From positions 127,501 through 170,663 of the forward strand of contig CAJNDS010000303.1 in the NCBI GenBank assembly GCA_905221605.1: a DNA stretch of 43,163 bases, in the 5' to 3' direction. Positions 20,501 to 28,237 of the stretch are shown here, piece by piece. Under the pieces are notes generated by a model. It was not told where the DNA came from and made no database searches. It was given only the letters and a program-made list of their open reading frames with translations. The position numbers and the translations under genes are program-made. Numbering within the stretch: the stretch's first letter is position 1; each line of letters opens with the position of its first letter. Origin of the DNA: Symbiodinium natans. Taxonomy: Eukaryota > Sar > Dinophyceae > Suessiales > Symbiodiniaceae.

Positions 20501-22664
20501 TCGATACGCCAACGGGAATGCCGAGATCGCGGGTGAACCTTGCAAAAGGGATCCCCAAGGCAGGCATGTTGCTGCCAACTGCAGGCAAAACAAACGAAGT
20601 CCTGAGAATTTGTTGTTTTGCATAGGGCTCCTCGGCCACGGTCACAATTGCAGAGGCCAGGCTTATCAACGAAGCCGGGTGTGCATGTTTGCATTCACAT
20701 TGGCCTAGGCGGGATCCTTCTTGCTGGAGTTCGGCATGCTCTCGCACCTTTCTGGGCAAGACCGGTTTTACAAAGCAGCAAAGCGGTCTTTGCTGGCCTT
20801 CTGGGGCGGCTTGGCCAGCAGCGTTGAGGTTGTGTTGCATGTGCACCGCGAATAGCGGACGCCAGAAGAAGCTGCAGGCCGGCGGAACATCTTGGATTTG
20901 GTTGGCACATCAATCGATGTGCGCGCCTTACCAAATACGTGGCAAGCGGAACCCGTTTTTTTTGCAATGACGCGTCTAGCATGATCGTGCGTGCCAGGTT
21001 AACACTGGTAATTTTGTTGATCAACAGAGCACGACAGGTCCAGGGTGCCGACCTTACCAACGCTTTGTGCCACCAACGTTCTCGCGGAAGCGTCCTGCAT
21101 TCTGAATTCTGAAGGCAAGATTCCTTTTTCGAATATTTGCTCAAGGGCTACATCCTTTTTCATGACCTGGAGTTGTTGGAGATTTTCCTAAGCGCATATG
21201 CGTCTGCACCTGGGTTGCAGTTTCCTTGTGTTGAATTCTGTTGCACTGTGAGACAGCCCCATGTCATGCACAGTGCCGTAAGATGGGCTTTCCAAGACAA
21301 ACGCCATTGAGGCAGCTAGCTTGTCTCTTATTGTTCGGACGTCTCGCGAGGTCGAGTTGTACCACAGTTTCGAAGGGTTCACGTACAACGTTGTGCTGGG
21401 CCCGCATCAGCAACTTTTTCATGGTTCGTGATGTTTTGCTTGCGCGTTGTATGCGATGCTTTGCTGAAACCATGACAAAGGACATGAACAAAGGGCTGAT
21501 GGCGAATACGCATTTGTCGCCCTTGGCGTGCGTGTGGGCATCATTGCAAGTTCTGGTTGGAGATGTCTCCAGTGGTTTGCGGTCGGTGTTGTACTGGAGC
21601 CTTGGCTGGCACGTATCATCGTTTGGCCTGCTGCTCCTCACTGTTCCCGCTTTACCTGCCCAATGGCTATTTGGGCTGACCGTGAGGTATGGTTTGTGGA
21701 AGAAGCACGACGCTTTGCCCGAGGTGTTCGACACCAGGGCAGAAAGCCCAACCCAAGCGAGGCAGGGGGCGCATGAAATCAAAGTCATTCCAGAACACAT
21801 ATTGTGAAGCCTTTAAATGCACGTCCTGCGACCAGTACTTTTGCAAGTGGTGAAAGGGGTGGTTGCTCGCCTGCCCACAGCTTCCCGGTCGGTTTAAGCT
21901 CTGCATGCTTGCTTCAAAAAGCGGAGGGCTCCGCTTTTTTGAGCGTTAATAGAACAACGAGGGCGAACAAGGTTCCAAACAACATCTTCACCGTTTTGCT
22001 TGGGAGTCAATCGTGGTTTTGTCACTGACTTGCACTTGATTGGGCAGGGACTCACCTCTGCGACCGGAGCTCATCGAAGCAATTTTTTATTTATCCTTAG
22101 CCTTGCCGGGTGACTCCATGATTTTTGACATGGCGACTTGGCCAAGCAGCAAGAAGGGATTGGTCGTTTTAACGGGCTTGACAACTTGACAGGGACGTGA
22201 ACACCTGAGGCAAAGAACATTGCCGCGGCAATCGATGACCAGAGTCGGGTGAACTGTGGGTTTGCTTCTGTCGCCGACGTAACGACCAAGAGGCTGCGGC
22301 AGAAAACTTGGCAGAAAGAGTGAGGTCCAGTGCGAAGTCGAGGAGTTGCATGTATTGATCATGGGCAGGCTTGATGACAGAATGGACTCCTTCTTCCTGT
22401 CAGAGACGCTTGTATACCTGTACTTGGCTTTGGCACCGCCAGAAGCCGACTGGCAGCATTTGTAGGGTGCGCATGGTGGTTGACTGGTTTACAAAAGACG
22501 AAGTGAGTCCAGGACCTGGCCCATGCCATGCCATGGCCGGTGGGCGCCAGCATCTTCACCACCGAAGGTTCACTTTGACTGTGTGGTTTGGTTTCTCTCA
22601 TGCCGCGCTGTAGCACAAGCCCAAGCATTCTTTGCGAGGCCATTTGTTCCCGATTTTCCCGAAA
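8458..22664 (+). CDS. EDEM: EDEM-type class I alpha-mannosidase (GH47), spliced
   Basis: EDEM proteins act in the ER lumen, trimming mannose from misfolded glycoproteins so that they enter ER-associated degradation. Readable exons: 8458-8524, 9020-9054, 9130-9156, 9227-9339, 9462-9519, 9615-9690, 10838-10917, 20467-20559, 20626-20655, 20709-20805, 20878-20918, 20998-21044, 21115-21199, 21312-21392, 21481-21581, 21687 to about 21729, 22048-22132, 22210-22292, 22369 to about 22437, about 22551-22567, 22639-22664. Joined, they give the family motifs in order: AFPADELRPLSC, MTLIDSLDSL, FEVNIRILGGLLSGH, AFDTPTGMP, AGSFLLEFGMLSHLSG, GQDSFFEYLLKGYILF, ASLQVLVGD, LRPELIEA, NCGFASVADVTTKRL, DRMDSFFLSET and IFTTEGHLFP. 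The acidic residues in FEVNIR, QDSFFEY and LRPE and the Thr in TTEG are those I recall as catalytic or calcium-binding in GH47. Not resolved: the joins around 21730-22047 and 22438-22550, and the C-terminus. Intron 7 holds about 9.5 kb of retroelement debris. The exons I can read are intact. Confidence 0.92.
9020..10917 (+). CDS. EDEM: EDEM exons 2-7, N-terminal half of the GH47 domain
   Basis: Six exons with introns 9055-9129 (GC), 9157-9226 (GA), 9340-9461 (GA), 9520-9614 (GC) and 9691-10837 (GC) join without frame breaks. They encode QQMYKHAF, DSYMSHAFPADELRPLSC, RERGDLDAMLGNYSM, TLIDSLDSLVIF, YIDDNVHFGKDLEVS, FEVNIR and ILGGLLSGH. The RGDLDAMLGNYSM segment before TLIDSLDSL favours EDEM over ER or Golgi mannosidase I. 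The last exon ends with GGLLDK, which continues at 20467 with ALDLGERL. Confidence 0.92.
9691..10837 (+). other. EDEM intron 6 (1147 nt, GC-AG)
   Basis: The donor splits an Arg codon (NI|R) and the acceptor restores it before ILGG. The intron carries an 18-bp perfect hairpin, G10, G9 and C19 homopolymers, and two imperfect direct repeats (near 9934-9975 and 10308-10350, sharing TTCAAACCCAT). A minus-strand open frame of 236 codons at 9600-10310 overlaps exon 6 and is judged spurious. Confidence 0.8.
9866..9907. repeat. Perfect 18-bp hairpin with 6-nt loop
   Basis: CACACCCTTGCAACACAC (9866-9883) is the exact reverse complement of 9890-9907, with loop GAGCAT. It lies in EDEM intron 6 and is followed by a G10 run. 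Its origin is unknown: foldback element, introner remnant or structured RNA. Confidence 0.95.
12614..12631 (+). repeat. (TTGACC)3, possible LINE 3' tail
   Basis: Three TTGACC units match, in the opposite orientation, the tail next to the LINE at 17296-17982. The preceding open frame (ends near 12555) finishes with LWQDDIAQFDAFCRL, loosely like a LINE C-terminus. No target-site duplication was found. Confidence 0.4.
12783..13262. repeat. 57-bp minisatellite
   Basis: Imperfect units carrying (G)GTAACACGGACG and GCGGGCATGGATGCTTTGGCC recur. The GGTAACA anchor falls at 12988, 13045, 13102 and 13159, a 57-bp spacing, with less regular copies on either side. The unit is 19 codons long, so long repetitive open frames appear on both strands. 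The sequence is rich in CG and alternating purine-pyrimidine steps. Confidence 0.9.
13430..13480. repeat. 12-bp tandem repeat CGTACGCAGTAC
   Basis: About 3.5 units of a near-palindromic 12-mer lie just before the first RT-family fragment. Confidence 0.85.
13640..14560 (+). pseudogene. RT-family fragment 1, scrambled C-terminal region
   Basis: This stretch holds pieces of a reverse-transcriptase protein family that I recall from dinoflagellate genomes, in the wrong order. GARVARNVRVADMNIDVPV (about 13655-13712) leads into NGLHLWHGAQFIFDATI and, after a frame change, YPELRAGE. From about 14000 an upstream-type segment appears (LDVLGDHRAACATAGVLA), followed by a second GARVAKNVRLADMNLDVPV. From about 14300 comes a segment that normally lies further upstream (LLRTVPPAAIA, then DAVWQMMQDMLGGQ). 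At least two copies of the same region are therefore joined head to tail, with frameshifts. It cannot encode a working protein. Confidence 0.8.
14580..15000. other. AT-rich island between RT fragments
   Basis: Base composition changes abruptly to AT-rich sequence with many GAACG/GTGAAC-like words. Inverted repeats of 9 bp (14896-14904 with 14937-14945) and 8 bp (14924-14931 with 14944-14951) overlap near its end. No coding sequence was recognised. It may be an insertion or the untranslated end of one of the flanking elements. Confidence 0.6.
15008..15640 (+). pseudogene. Possible N-terminal region of the RT element
   Basis: GC-rich, coding-like sequence in several frames (QAALEEAAALPSSTLVHLGW, then RPDGYVSAAGQEVC, then ALDRLSDEFRRALAPPAP) directly precedes recognisable RT-family sequence on the same strand. 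I do not recognise a domain. Position and composition suggest the upstream part of the same element, with frameshifts. Confidence 0.4.
15656..16832 (+). pseudogene. RT-family fragment 2, polymerase core
   Basis: This is the reverse-transcriptase core of the element. In order: RGLNDLQIAYRRRDGAAREA, NLSVQQVAESLRSAKRGS, LTALRKPGWGVRGIATGDVF, motif A (VSVDGRSAYDS, the first catalytic Asp), QGDSLAP in a shifted frame, and motif C AFLDDIYVV with both catalytic Asp residues. Reading requires at least three frame changes (about 15845, 16150 and a local double shift at 16620-16655), so it is broken although the active-site residues survive. It ends abruptly near 16830, where USP-like sequence begins. 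The family is non-LTR-like by its motifs; I cannot place it in a named clade. Confidence 0.85.
16833..17295 (+). pseudogene. USP-like deubiquitinase, 5' part
   Basis: This segment resembles the ubiquitin-specific protease fold. A Cys box CFWADWMHQCL at about 17109-17141 has its Cys codon at 17109-17111 and is one base out of frame from an upstream Asn-Thr. The motif QHDVAEF lies at 17247-17267. The sequence stops inside LMENVP, where a LINE is inserted, and continues at 17983. Frames change upstream of the Cys box, so this is a pseudogene. It sits between RT-family fragments, which suggests it belongs to a mobile element, but a host USP fragment is also possible. Confidence 0.7.
17281..17295. 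repeat. Target-site duplication, left copy (15 bp)
   Basis: TGGAAAATGTGCCTA is identical to 17983-17997. It directly abuts the (GGTCAA)3 tail of the LINE. Confidence 0.92.
17296..17982 (-). mobile_element. 5'-truncated LINE (non-LTR retrotransposon)
   Basis: On the minus strand this 687-bp insert encodes the C-terminal end of a LINE protein: NVSLSKRLKFFDAVVSPVAC, then DLHRMDVEYKRLLRAVVGPP, then a Trp-rich end (WHPRRVQAGRQPSNWED) that stops at about 17386. One stop or shift separates the two blocks near 17580. The 3' end is (TTGACC)3 on the minus strand (17296-17313), a short-repeat tail instead of poly(A). The ends are defined by the 15-bp duplication. The element lacks its RT core, so it was dead on arrival. 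Confidence 0.88.
17983..17997. repeat. Target-site duplication, right copy (15 bp)
   Basis: This is the second copy of TGGAAAATGTGCCTA. Removing one copy and the insert restores an open USP-like frame across the site. Confidence 0.92.
17983..18440 (+). pseudogene. USP-like deubiquitinase, 3' part
   Basis: This continues the USP-like sequence in the same frame once the LINE is removed (LMENVP joins to MTVFAGEDAI). It then reads LLHIGRHKSVQSIVQAWQKQ and, after a frame change, PPQGLILQLSRF, the USP strand motif. Another frame change gives FHAGIMH and SGHYR (18285-18299), which matches the USP His box. The order Cys box, QHDVAEF, LILQLSRF, SGHYR is that of the USP catalytic domain. Frameshifts make it non-functional. 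Confidence 0.78.
18715..18900 (+). pseudogene. RT-family fragment 3, extreme C-terminus
   Basis: The segment ASTLLGGIWRAPAQTGGHG, then PTLSEVVELAEPALRPLF and a stop at 18898-18900, matches the C-terminal end of the RT family as I recall it. About 40 nt later comes a run of 22 A (18942-18963), so this looks like the true 3' end of one inserted copy. Confidence 0.7.
18942..18963 (+). repeat. A22 run, probable retroelement poly(A) tail
   Basis: The run lies 41 nt after the stop of RT fragment 3, and the next RT copy starts immediately after it. Confidence 0.8.
18970..20140 (+). pseudogene. RT-family fragment 4, C-terminal half
   Basis: This is a 5'-truncated copy of the same family, starting at GFVALGVPIGHREF. 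It continues LPQLPDLQCAWLLLLFCAAP, YARAHDNAVWQTMQDMLGG, FLPASLGGLGLL, FQERVLLPAIRPSDLALLRS, a probable internal deletion near 19755, then DDRRRLDFVIYGAAPRGEA and DATLVSPV. Frame changes occur near 19130, 19390 and 19905. The last recognisable part is near 20080 (RWNDESQRLVQRLIALYR). It is broken and cannot be expressed as one protein. Confidence 0.85.
20467..21581 (+). CDS. EDEM: EDEM exons 8-15, C-terminal half of the GH47 domain
   Basis: Introns: 20560-20625 (GC), 20656-20708 (GC), 20806-20877 (GC), 20919-20997 (GT), 21045-21114 (GT), 21200-21311 (GC) and 21393-21480 (GT). The joined product reads ALDLGERLMRAFDTPTGMP, GSSATVTIAE, AGSFLLEFGMLSHLSG, WGRRNILDLVGTSIDV, NTGNFVDQQSTTGPG, QDSFFEYLLKGYILF, then FTYNV and DMNKGLMANTHLSPLACVWA, then SLQVLVGD. 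The start of exon 14 could also be 21297, as both are in phase; I chose 21312 by the AG|G rule. Intron 15 (21582-21686, GT) gives SSGLR then YGLWKKHDALPEVF, a few residues shorter than I expect for the family. Confidence 0.88.
21916..21939. repeat. Perfect 11-bp hairpin, 2-nt loop, then T-run
   Basis: AAAAAGCGGAG (21916-21926) pairs exactly with CTCCGCTTTTT (21929-21939). The shape is that of a bacterial intrinsic terminator, but it lies in the unresolved EDEM intron between LPEVF and LRPEL. Confidence 0.85.
22048..22664 (+). CDS. EDEM: EDEM exons 17-21, end of the GH47 domain
   Basis: Exon 22048-22132 reads SPLRPELIEAIFYLSLALPG. Intron 22133-22209 (GC). Exon 22210-22292 reads KNIAAAIDDQSRVNCGFASV, then ADVTTK. 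Intron 22293-22368 (GC). The exon from 22369 reads LDDRMDSFFLSETLVYLYLA. A small exon ending 22567 gives IFTTE, and intron 22568-22638 (GT) leads to GHLFPIFP. These are the closing motifs of the (alpha/alpha)7 barrel. What follows GHLFPIFPK is unresolved. Near 22730 AADACSNQ and near 23700 KAAAALVVV could be remnants of a protease-associated domain, as in EDEM3. Confidence 0.88.
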
Positions 22665-25600
22665 GCTTCGGACTCAACGCATCTCTCAGCAACCACGGAC
22701 GAACGCAACAAGGACTGCTCCTGGCAATCACTGCAGCCGATGCCTGCAGTAACCAGAGCACAGCTATGTTGGATCTGGCTGCAGGACCTTTACCCTGCAG
22801 CTTCGTTGGACTCTCCACTGCTCACTTGCGAGGTGCTGTCGGTTTTACTTGTTTTGTTTTCGATTTGCGGAGTGTAGAGAAAACGCGTGAGGCTTTAACG
22901 CCGTTCGAGCGAGTTGCGGTTCAGCAGCGTTGCCGAACGAAGTACTTGCTGACACCGAGTGCCTCGGCCGCAGACGGGCGTACGCGCACGTGGCGGCAAA
23001 CGCATGAAACCGCACACTAAACGTTGACTAGGCTGGAACATGTGATCGGGCTTGTAAAGGACTGCATGTTATTGGATTTAAAGGTACTTTTGGGTGTCAT
23101 CATTCGCTTGGCCCTTGTTCAGCTGGGCCTTTGATCTGTTTCCAAGCTTATTGTAACCGCCCCAGAAGATGAGATGTAAAGTGAGCCAAAATACTAATTT
23201 ATACGAAGAGACATGTAGCATGTTAGCGTGTTGTTCGTATCATGTTCTTTCGAGAGAGCTCCCTCCGAGCGCAGGCTACCAGATGCAGATGAATGCTGAG
23301 ACCTCACGACGGTGTCGCTCACAAACAGCAGCTTGATCCGCAGCAGTTGCCTGCACCCAGCACAAACCCCTTCCCAATTGGGCTGGGCTGAAGGTCTTTC
23401 TGCTGGTGTGGTCAGCTGGCGACACCTTGCAGCCCGTGATGCATGTTTCTGGTTTGGCTTCCTCCCTTGGGCGGCCTGTGCCAGTCGAAGCCTCGGCATC
23501 TGACAAAGTTTGCACGTGCTTCCGGCACGACATCCTCATGTGAGGTGCTGCCTCTACTGCATGCCCAACTCCAGGACTGCAGCCACAAAGAAGGTTAAAC
23601 CATCCAGACGCGCTTGGGCAAGCTCGTGCCAGGACGGCAACGCCGACATCACGTCCCAAACCGGTGGCTCAAAGCTGTTTCTTGCAGTGGGCATCACTAG
23701 TAAAGCAGCTGCCGCTTTGGTGGTCGTTGGTAGAGCAGGCTTGAAAATTTTTAAAAAGGTGGTCTTGGGTTTTGATCCAGGTGCCGTTCCTCTATATAAT
23801 AGCGGGATTTGGCCTGTTTATAAGTTGCCTCCCTGGTCAATAGGGAACGAGGGGTGCTGTTGTTTTCCGCTGCTCTTCAGGTGACGGCCAACATGGCCCG
23901 CACTCACCGTTGCAGCACACCTTAGCATTGCTGAGATTGGATCTGGAGCAGAGTCCGGGGCGAATGCCGGGTTCCCAGTCCTGACTTCTGTTCAATTTGG
24001 CATCATGCTGCTGCTTAACGCCTTGGATTCCTTTCGGCTTTGCTCAGCTTCGAGACTTCAAGGCCTCATTTCAGCAGTTCGCCACATCGATTTGAATCGC
24101 TTCGGCGTTTGTTTGCGACTCGTGGGCTGGTTGCGGCCCATGGCTTGGTGGGATGGAGTACAGAACCTTGCCAAAGCAGGCTCTCGAATGTTGCATGATG
24201 TTGTCTTCGACGCTTCGATGCTTCGACCAGGCTCAAGCACTCGCAGCGCAGTTTTACCCACCTTTAGCTCTTTAGCTCGTGTGAGTCGCCATGCAGTGGC
24301 AGGGCATGCAACCGTCTTGGGCTGCCGTTATGCAGGCCATGCGTTGTAACCCGAGTATGCTGCCAGTGGTAGCCACATGCGGTCCCTGAAAAACGCCTTC
24401 TGAGTCTTACTTAACATCCAGCTGGGCCAGTCTCCCATCATCACAAAGACGTCGTGATCTGACCGCAAACGCCAATTGGGTTGGGTTGCTAACACCGTAG
24501 ACCACGATCAAAGCTGAACTCCGTTGTGCTTGTGGACTGCGCTTGGAACGCTATCACAAGCGGTCAGCAAAAGGCCGAAAAGGCAGTGGCGGTTGACATC
24601 CGGAACTTGGACGATTTTCGTAAGCCAGCAAAAGTCGCCAGGCCCTACACACCCCGTTCAGTTAGCTGAGACAGGAGCAACAGCACCTTTGAATGTGCAG
24701 TGTGAACCAAAAAAATGCAAAACAAAACAGACCTTCAATGAATTCAATGGTCGAGGTTTTTTTGAACAGTTTCTGGCTCCTGCAAGTGGAGAGCCTTCTG
24801 TTGTGGGCCTTGCTCGGTCCGACGCACATTCCAACGCCCATTCCGGCGCCAGGTCTTCCCACGCGTCGATGACGTTTTTTCTGCCTGATTTCAGGTAGAC
24901 TTGCAACAAGCAACCCTAGAATTTGCAGCGAGGAGCGGTGTGGACATTTAAACCTGACTGGCAGCCCTGTGACGCCCCGTGGATAAGATGAGAACCTTGA
25001 GTTCCTGAATGTGGTGAAGGAGACCTGTTCTCTCTCGTTTCTGCTTTCACGGCTACAGCTTGAGACACGATTGCTGGAAGTACGTCCTAAAGCTAAAGCA
25101 GGTGTGTCAGCGAAGGGGGCCTTAAACTTGGGCTTCAGCCATTGGCAACCGCCCCGAACAAAATGTAAACCCGGCGGCCCGGCGACAGCGTACCATACTT
25201 GTAGGGAGCCAAATCGCATCGCTGTCCTGCAGATGGAGAATCTTCGCCTGCAGCAGTTGGCAGCGCTTCAAGCTGCTATGATCAGTGATATGAAGCAGGA
25301 CCCGCTACGACTGCGTGCGGCCCATTTGTTGACAGTTGTTCATGAGTGAAAAAGTCATGGCTCAGATTTTGCAAGGAGCTGGCAAGGGTGGGAGATGGAG
25401 ATGCCTTGAGCCAGACAAGGACGCGAAGCTTTGACAAGAAGTGCTGTCCACTCGGCCTTTCAGACCTTCTCAGCCTTGCTCAATGTTATGCTTCGTAGCA
25501 GTTAATGGTTAAGAGTATGACCCGGACAACTTGGCAACTGCGCTGACCGCAGGGAGCTTCCGAACAGCAGGCGCACCTGCGATCCAGATGTCCCTTCTCT

Positions 25601-26174
25601 GGTCAGGCGGGAGCTGCTTGTCCAGTCCTCAACCCGCGAAGGTTCAGATGTGCTGAAGAGCTGCCGAGGAAGATGGAACCGATGAAGTTGGCTACACCGG
25701 AGACTTTGTCACCAAGATCTTCAGCTGGTGGTTTTCTGCCTGGCCATTGATTAGGGCTGTGTGGCGAAGATGTGTGCTAAGGTTCAGTGTTCAGCCATGC
25801 CGCATGCCGCATTCCCACATGCTCGCCGATGTTGCGACTGCACGAGGCTCGCCGACGATTTCCTCGAAGACGTCCCCAGCATGGTCATGTGGATCAACGC
25901 TCTCGTCAAAGGTGAACCGGGCCGTGCTCTTTTGAGAAGCCAAGTCTCTGTACTCTGTCAGAACACGTATCCCGAACGCAAGCGATCACAGGCAGCGAAG
26001 GCACCCGAAGCGAAGCTTGCCCACACAAGAACTGTAGGTCTGAGAAAAACCCGCGCACCAACAGCTTGAAGAACAACCGCAGTAGTGCTTGGCCTTGCTA
26101 CAGATAGCAGATTTATAACATTTTAAAACACTATGTCTCATGCAGCCTCGGTGGTCCTTCACGCCTGAGCGCAG
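22665..26174 (+). other. Unassigned coding islands downstream of EDEM
   Basis: No gene could be closed here. Plus-strand segments that read as protein include about 23920-24045 (GSGAESGANAGFPVLTSVQF), 24514-24630 (LNSVVLVDCAWNAITSGQQK, then AEKAVAVDIRNLDDFRK) and about 25233-25296 (MENLRLQQLAALQAAMISDM, a short helical or coiled-coil stretch). They may be the EDEM C-terminus, the start of the next gene, or both. Confidence 0.35.
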
Positions 26175-26500
26175 GTGTCTGCCCCTCCGGGTTTAGAAGA
26201 ACTTCTTGATGTTTGTGCTCCGCCGGGCTTGGAGAGCATGATCGTATCCCCTCCGACAACGCCGTCGTATGACCTGCCGGACAGCGACAAGGCTGAGAAG
26301 GGGTCACGTGCGCGATGCTTCTTTATGTGACTTGTGACATCCAGAGTGATGCCTAGTGTCCTTTCTTTTTGCCAGGAGGCCGATCTTCAGAAAGGGTTGC
26401 TGGTTACCACAAGCAACACTCTGGGGAGCAGCGTCACGCAGGTAACGTGGCACATTGCCAACCCACAGGCGCGAGAGAACTTGAAGTTTAGATATGCTGA
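26175..26500 (+). CDS. Pro-Pro-Gly-Leu-rich protein, partial exons
   Basis: An exon from 26175 (after GCGCAG) reads SAPPGLEELLDVCAPPGLES, then PPTTPSYDLPDSDKAEK, to about 26300. A second exon from 26376 (after TTGCCAG) reads EADLQKGLLVTTSNTLGSS, then VTQVTWHIANPQA. I recall dinoflagellate proteins that combine PPGL repeats with a V-x-W-H/P-domain, but cannot name the family or a function. The coiled-coil-like island at 25233-25296 may be an upstream exon. The start, end and intervening splice sites are not established. Confidence 0.4.
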
Positions 26501-26873
26501 GGTCAGCTTAGCAGATCCCGTATAACTATGTATATATAGGTATGCCTTAGGTATGTCTCCACCGGCGCGTGGGGCGCCAACCCTCCTTCCACTGACGACA
26601 TCTCTTCTTAGAATTCAGAGCTTGACATAGCTTGACGCTCACAGCGTCTCCTTTTGCCTCGCAACATTGTTTTTTTGAGGTTCAACATTCCTTTCTAAGG
26701 TTCCGGGCTTGCGGCCTTTCCTCTTCAGGTGTATGGATGTGTATGGCTTTGTCATCCAACATCTCCGTTTAGGCTAACGCGCTCCATTACGGCCCCGAAG
26801 GTTTCGGCAGGTTTCCGGGTTTTTCGACCTTTTGGGGGGGGTGGGGTTGGGGTTGGGAGAGGGGGGGTGGGGG

Positions 26874-27069
26874 TGCCCAAAACATCGGTATTTACAGTGT
26901 TTTTGCCAAGGGATGTTTGACGTTTCTGGAACAAGACACGAGGTCACAAGCGTTCGTGCCCTTGGCGACAATGCCCAAAACACTGGTATTTACAGCATTG
27001 TTGCTTCTCTATACAACATATTATGGAAGAAGACACGCGGTCACAAACACTTCTGCCTTTGGCGAAGCG
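26874..27069. repeat. 98-bp tandem duplication
   Basis: Two diverged units begin TGCCCAAAACAYYGGTATTTACAG at 26874 and 26972 and share the later blocks AAGACACG-GGTCACAA and the TTGGCGA region. It follows a G-rich stretch (26834-26873). Confidence 0.8.
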
Positions 27070-27122
27070 TGTTTGCCTCTCTGTACACATTTTTGCCTCT
27101 TAGTACAACATAAGCGCAAGAA

Positions 27123-27225
27123 CGCTGTGCGCAGTGTTTTCGTGCGAAAACAGCGTTCGAAAAGCAAGCACTTTTTGGGGTGCCATGCGCGCGTCTCGAA
27201 AACATCGCTGTGCGCAGTGTTTTCG
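27123..27225. repeat. 20-bp direct repeat, 83 bp apart
   Basis: CGCTGTGCGCAGTGTTTTCG is present at 27123-27142 and 27206-27225. The first copy continues into a small hairpin GTTTTCG-TG-CGAAAAC (27136-27151). Confidence 0.85.
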
Positions 27226-28204
27226 CGCTCACGAGCACCGAACCCATGGTGCCAGTGGTGATTTTGACCATAGTCAAAATGCGTCCCGCGGATGCGACGC
27301 GCAAAAACCTCGAGTTTTCGGCGTTTTCCTGCGTCCGACATGCAGTAAGACGCGTGCAAAACGCGCGGGGCCGCACTGGCACGCGTTACCCCGTTTAGGG
27401 TGTAGGGGGTTTGTGACAAAGAGGCCGCTTACGGATATGGACCCTTGTGCACATAGAGCGGCCCGTGGCCACGCCGCGGCACGACAAAAGAAACCTACAG
27501 CAAAATCTGTCTTCGTTGGGCCCCTGGTCCTAATTCGATGTTGAACAAGCTGCACCCAAACGTGTGGTCCGCAGCTTGTGGCCTCCAGGCGAAGCTACGT
27601 GTGAGCTGTGGGTCTGCTTTGGTGTCCCCATCGTTTGCTGCTGGTGGCTTGGAGGGTCTCCGCCTCCTCTTCAGTCCAGGAGAGTGTCTCGGCAAGGACA
27701 TGGCTGGAAGTAGCGCAGGGAAGAAAGCAGAAACTGCAAGAAGTGACACGTGGGAAGCGCAAAAAACCCACGCACGATTGCATGCAGGTTTGCCACCCTG
27801 AGGCACTCCCTAAACATAAGGTGTTGCACCGAGCAGCCTTCTTTGCGGAACACATTGCATGGGTTTTGTTTTTGGAAACGCGAATCACGATGCGACAAGG
27901 TTTGCAAGGGAGACACACATGATGACGGGGTTTGTATGCGCAAAGCTGGAACTCGTGATGTCGCTGTAGCCCCAGGCGATGGCTGGTCGATTGGAAGAGG
28001 GCAGCAGCTCGACTAAAGAGCATGTGTTGCCCCATTACTTCGTCTAATGACGGGCAACCCTCGTGTTGCTTCAGAAGCGCAAGATGACACCAAGTGCTCA
28101 GAGGCAAGACTTGACTTCCTTGATTGCATGCAAGGCAAAGAAAACGGTCAAGAAGGCCCTGTATGGTCAAAGCTCACTGTCGCACATGTGCAGTGTGTCA
28201 GTGT

Positions 28205-28206
<2 letters not shown>

Positions 28207-28235
<29 letters not shown>
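28207..28235. repeat. (GT)n microsatellite
   Basis: A perfect GT run of 29 nt. Confidence 0.97.

Positions 28236-28237
<2 letters not shown>

Noticed and set aside
21241-21807. 188-codon plus-strand frame as a single-exon gene
   Set aside because: It contains three true EDEM exons in one frame, but the stretches between them have no family similarity and fit introns with GT donors and AG acceptors.
21916-21939. Bacterial intrinsic terminator
   Set aside because: The shape fits, but it lies inside a spliced eukaryotic gene with no bacterial genes nearby.
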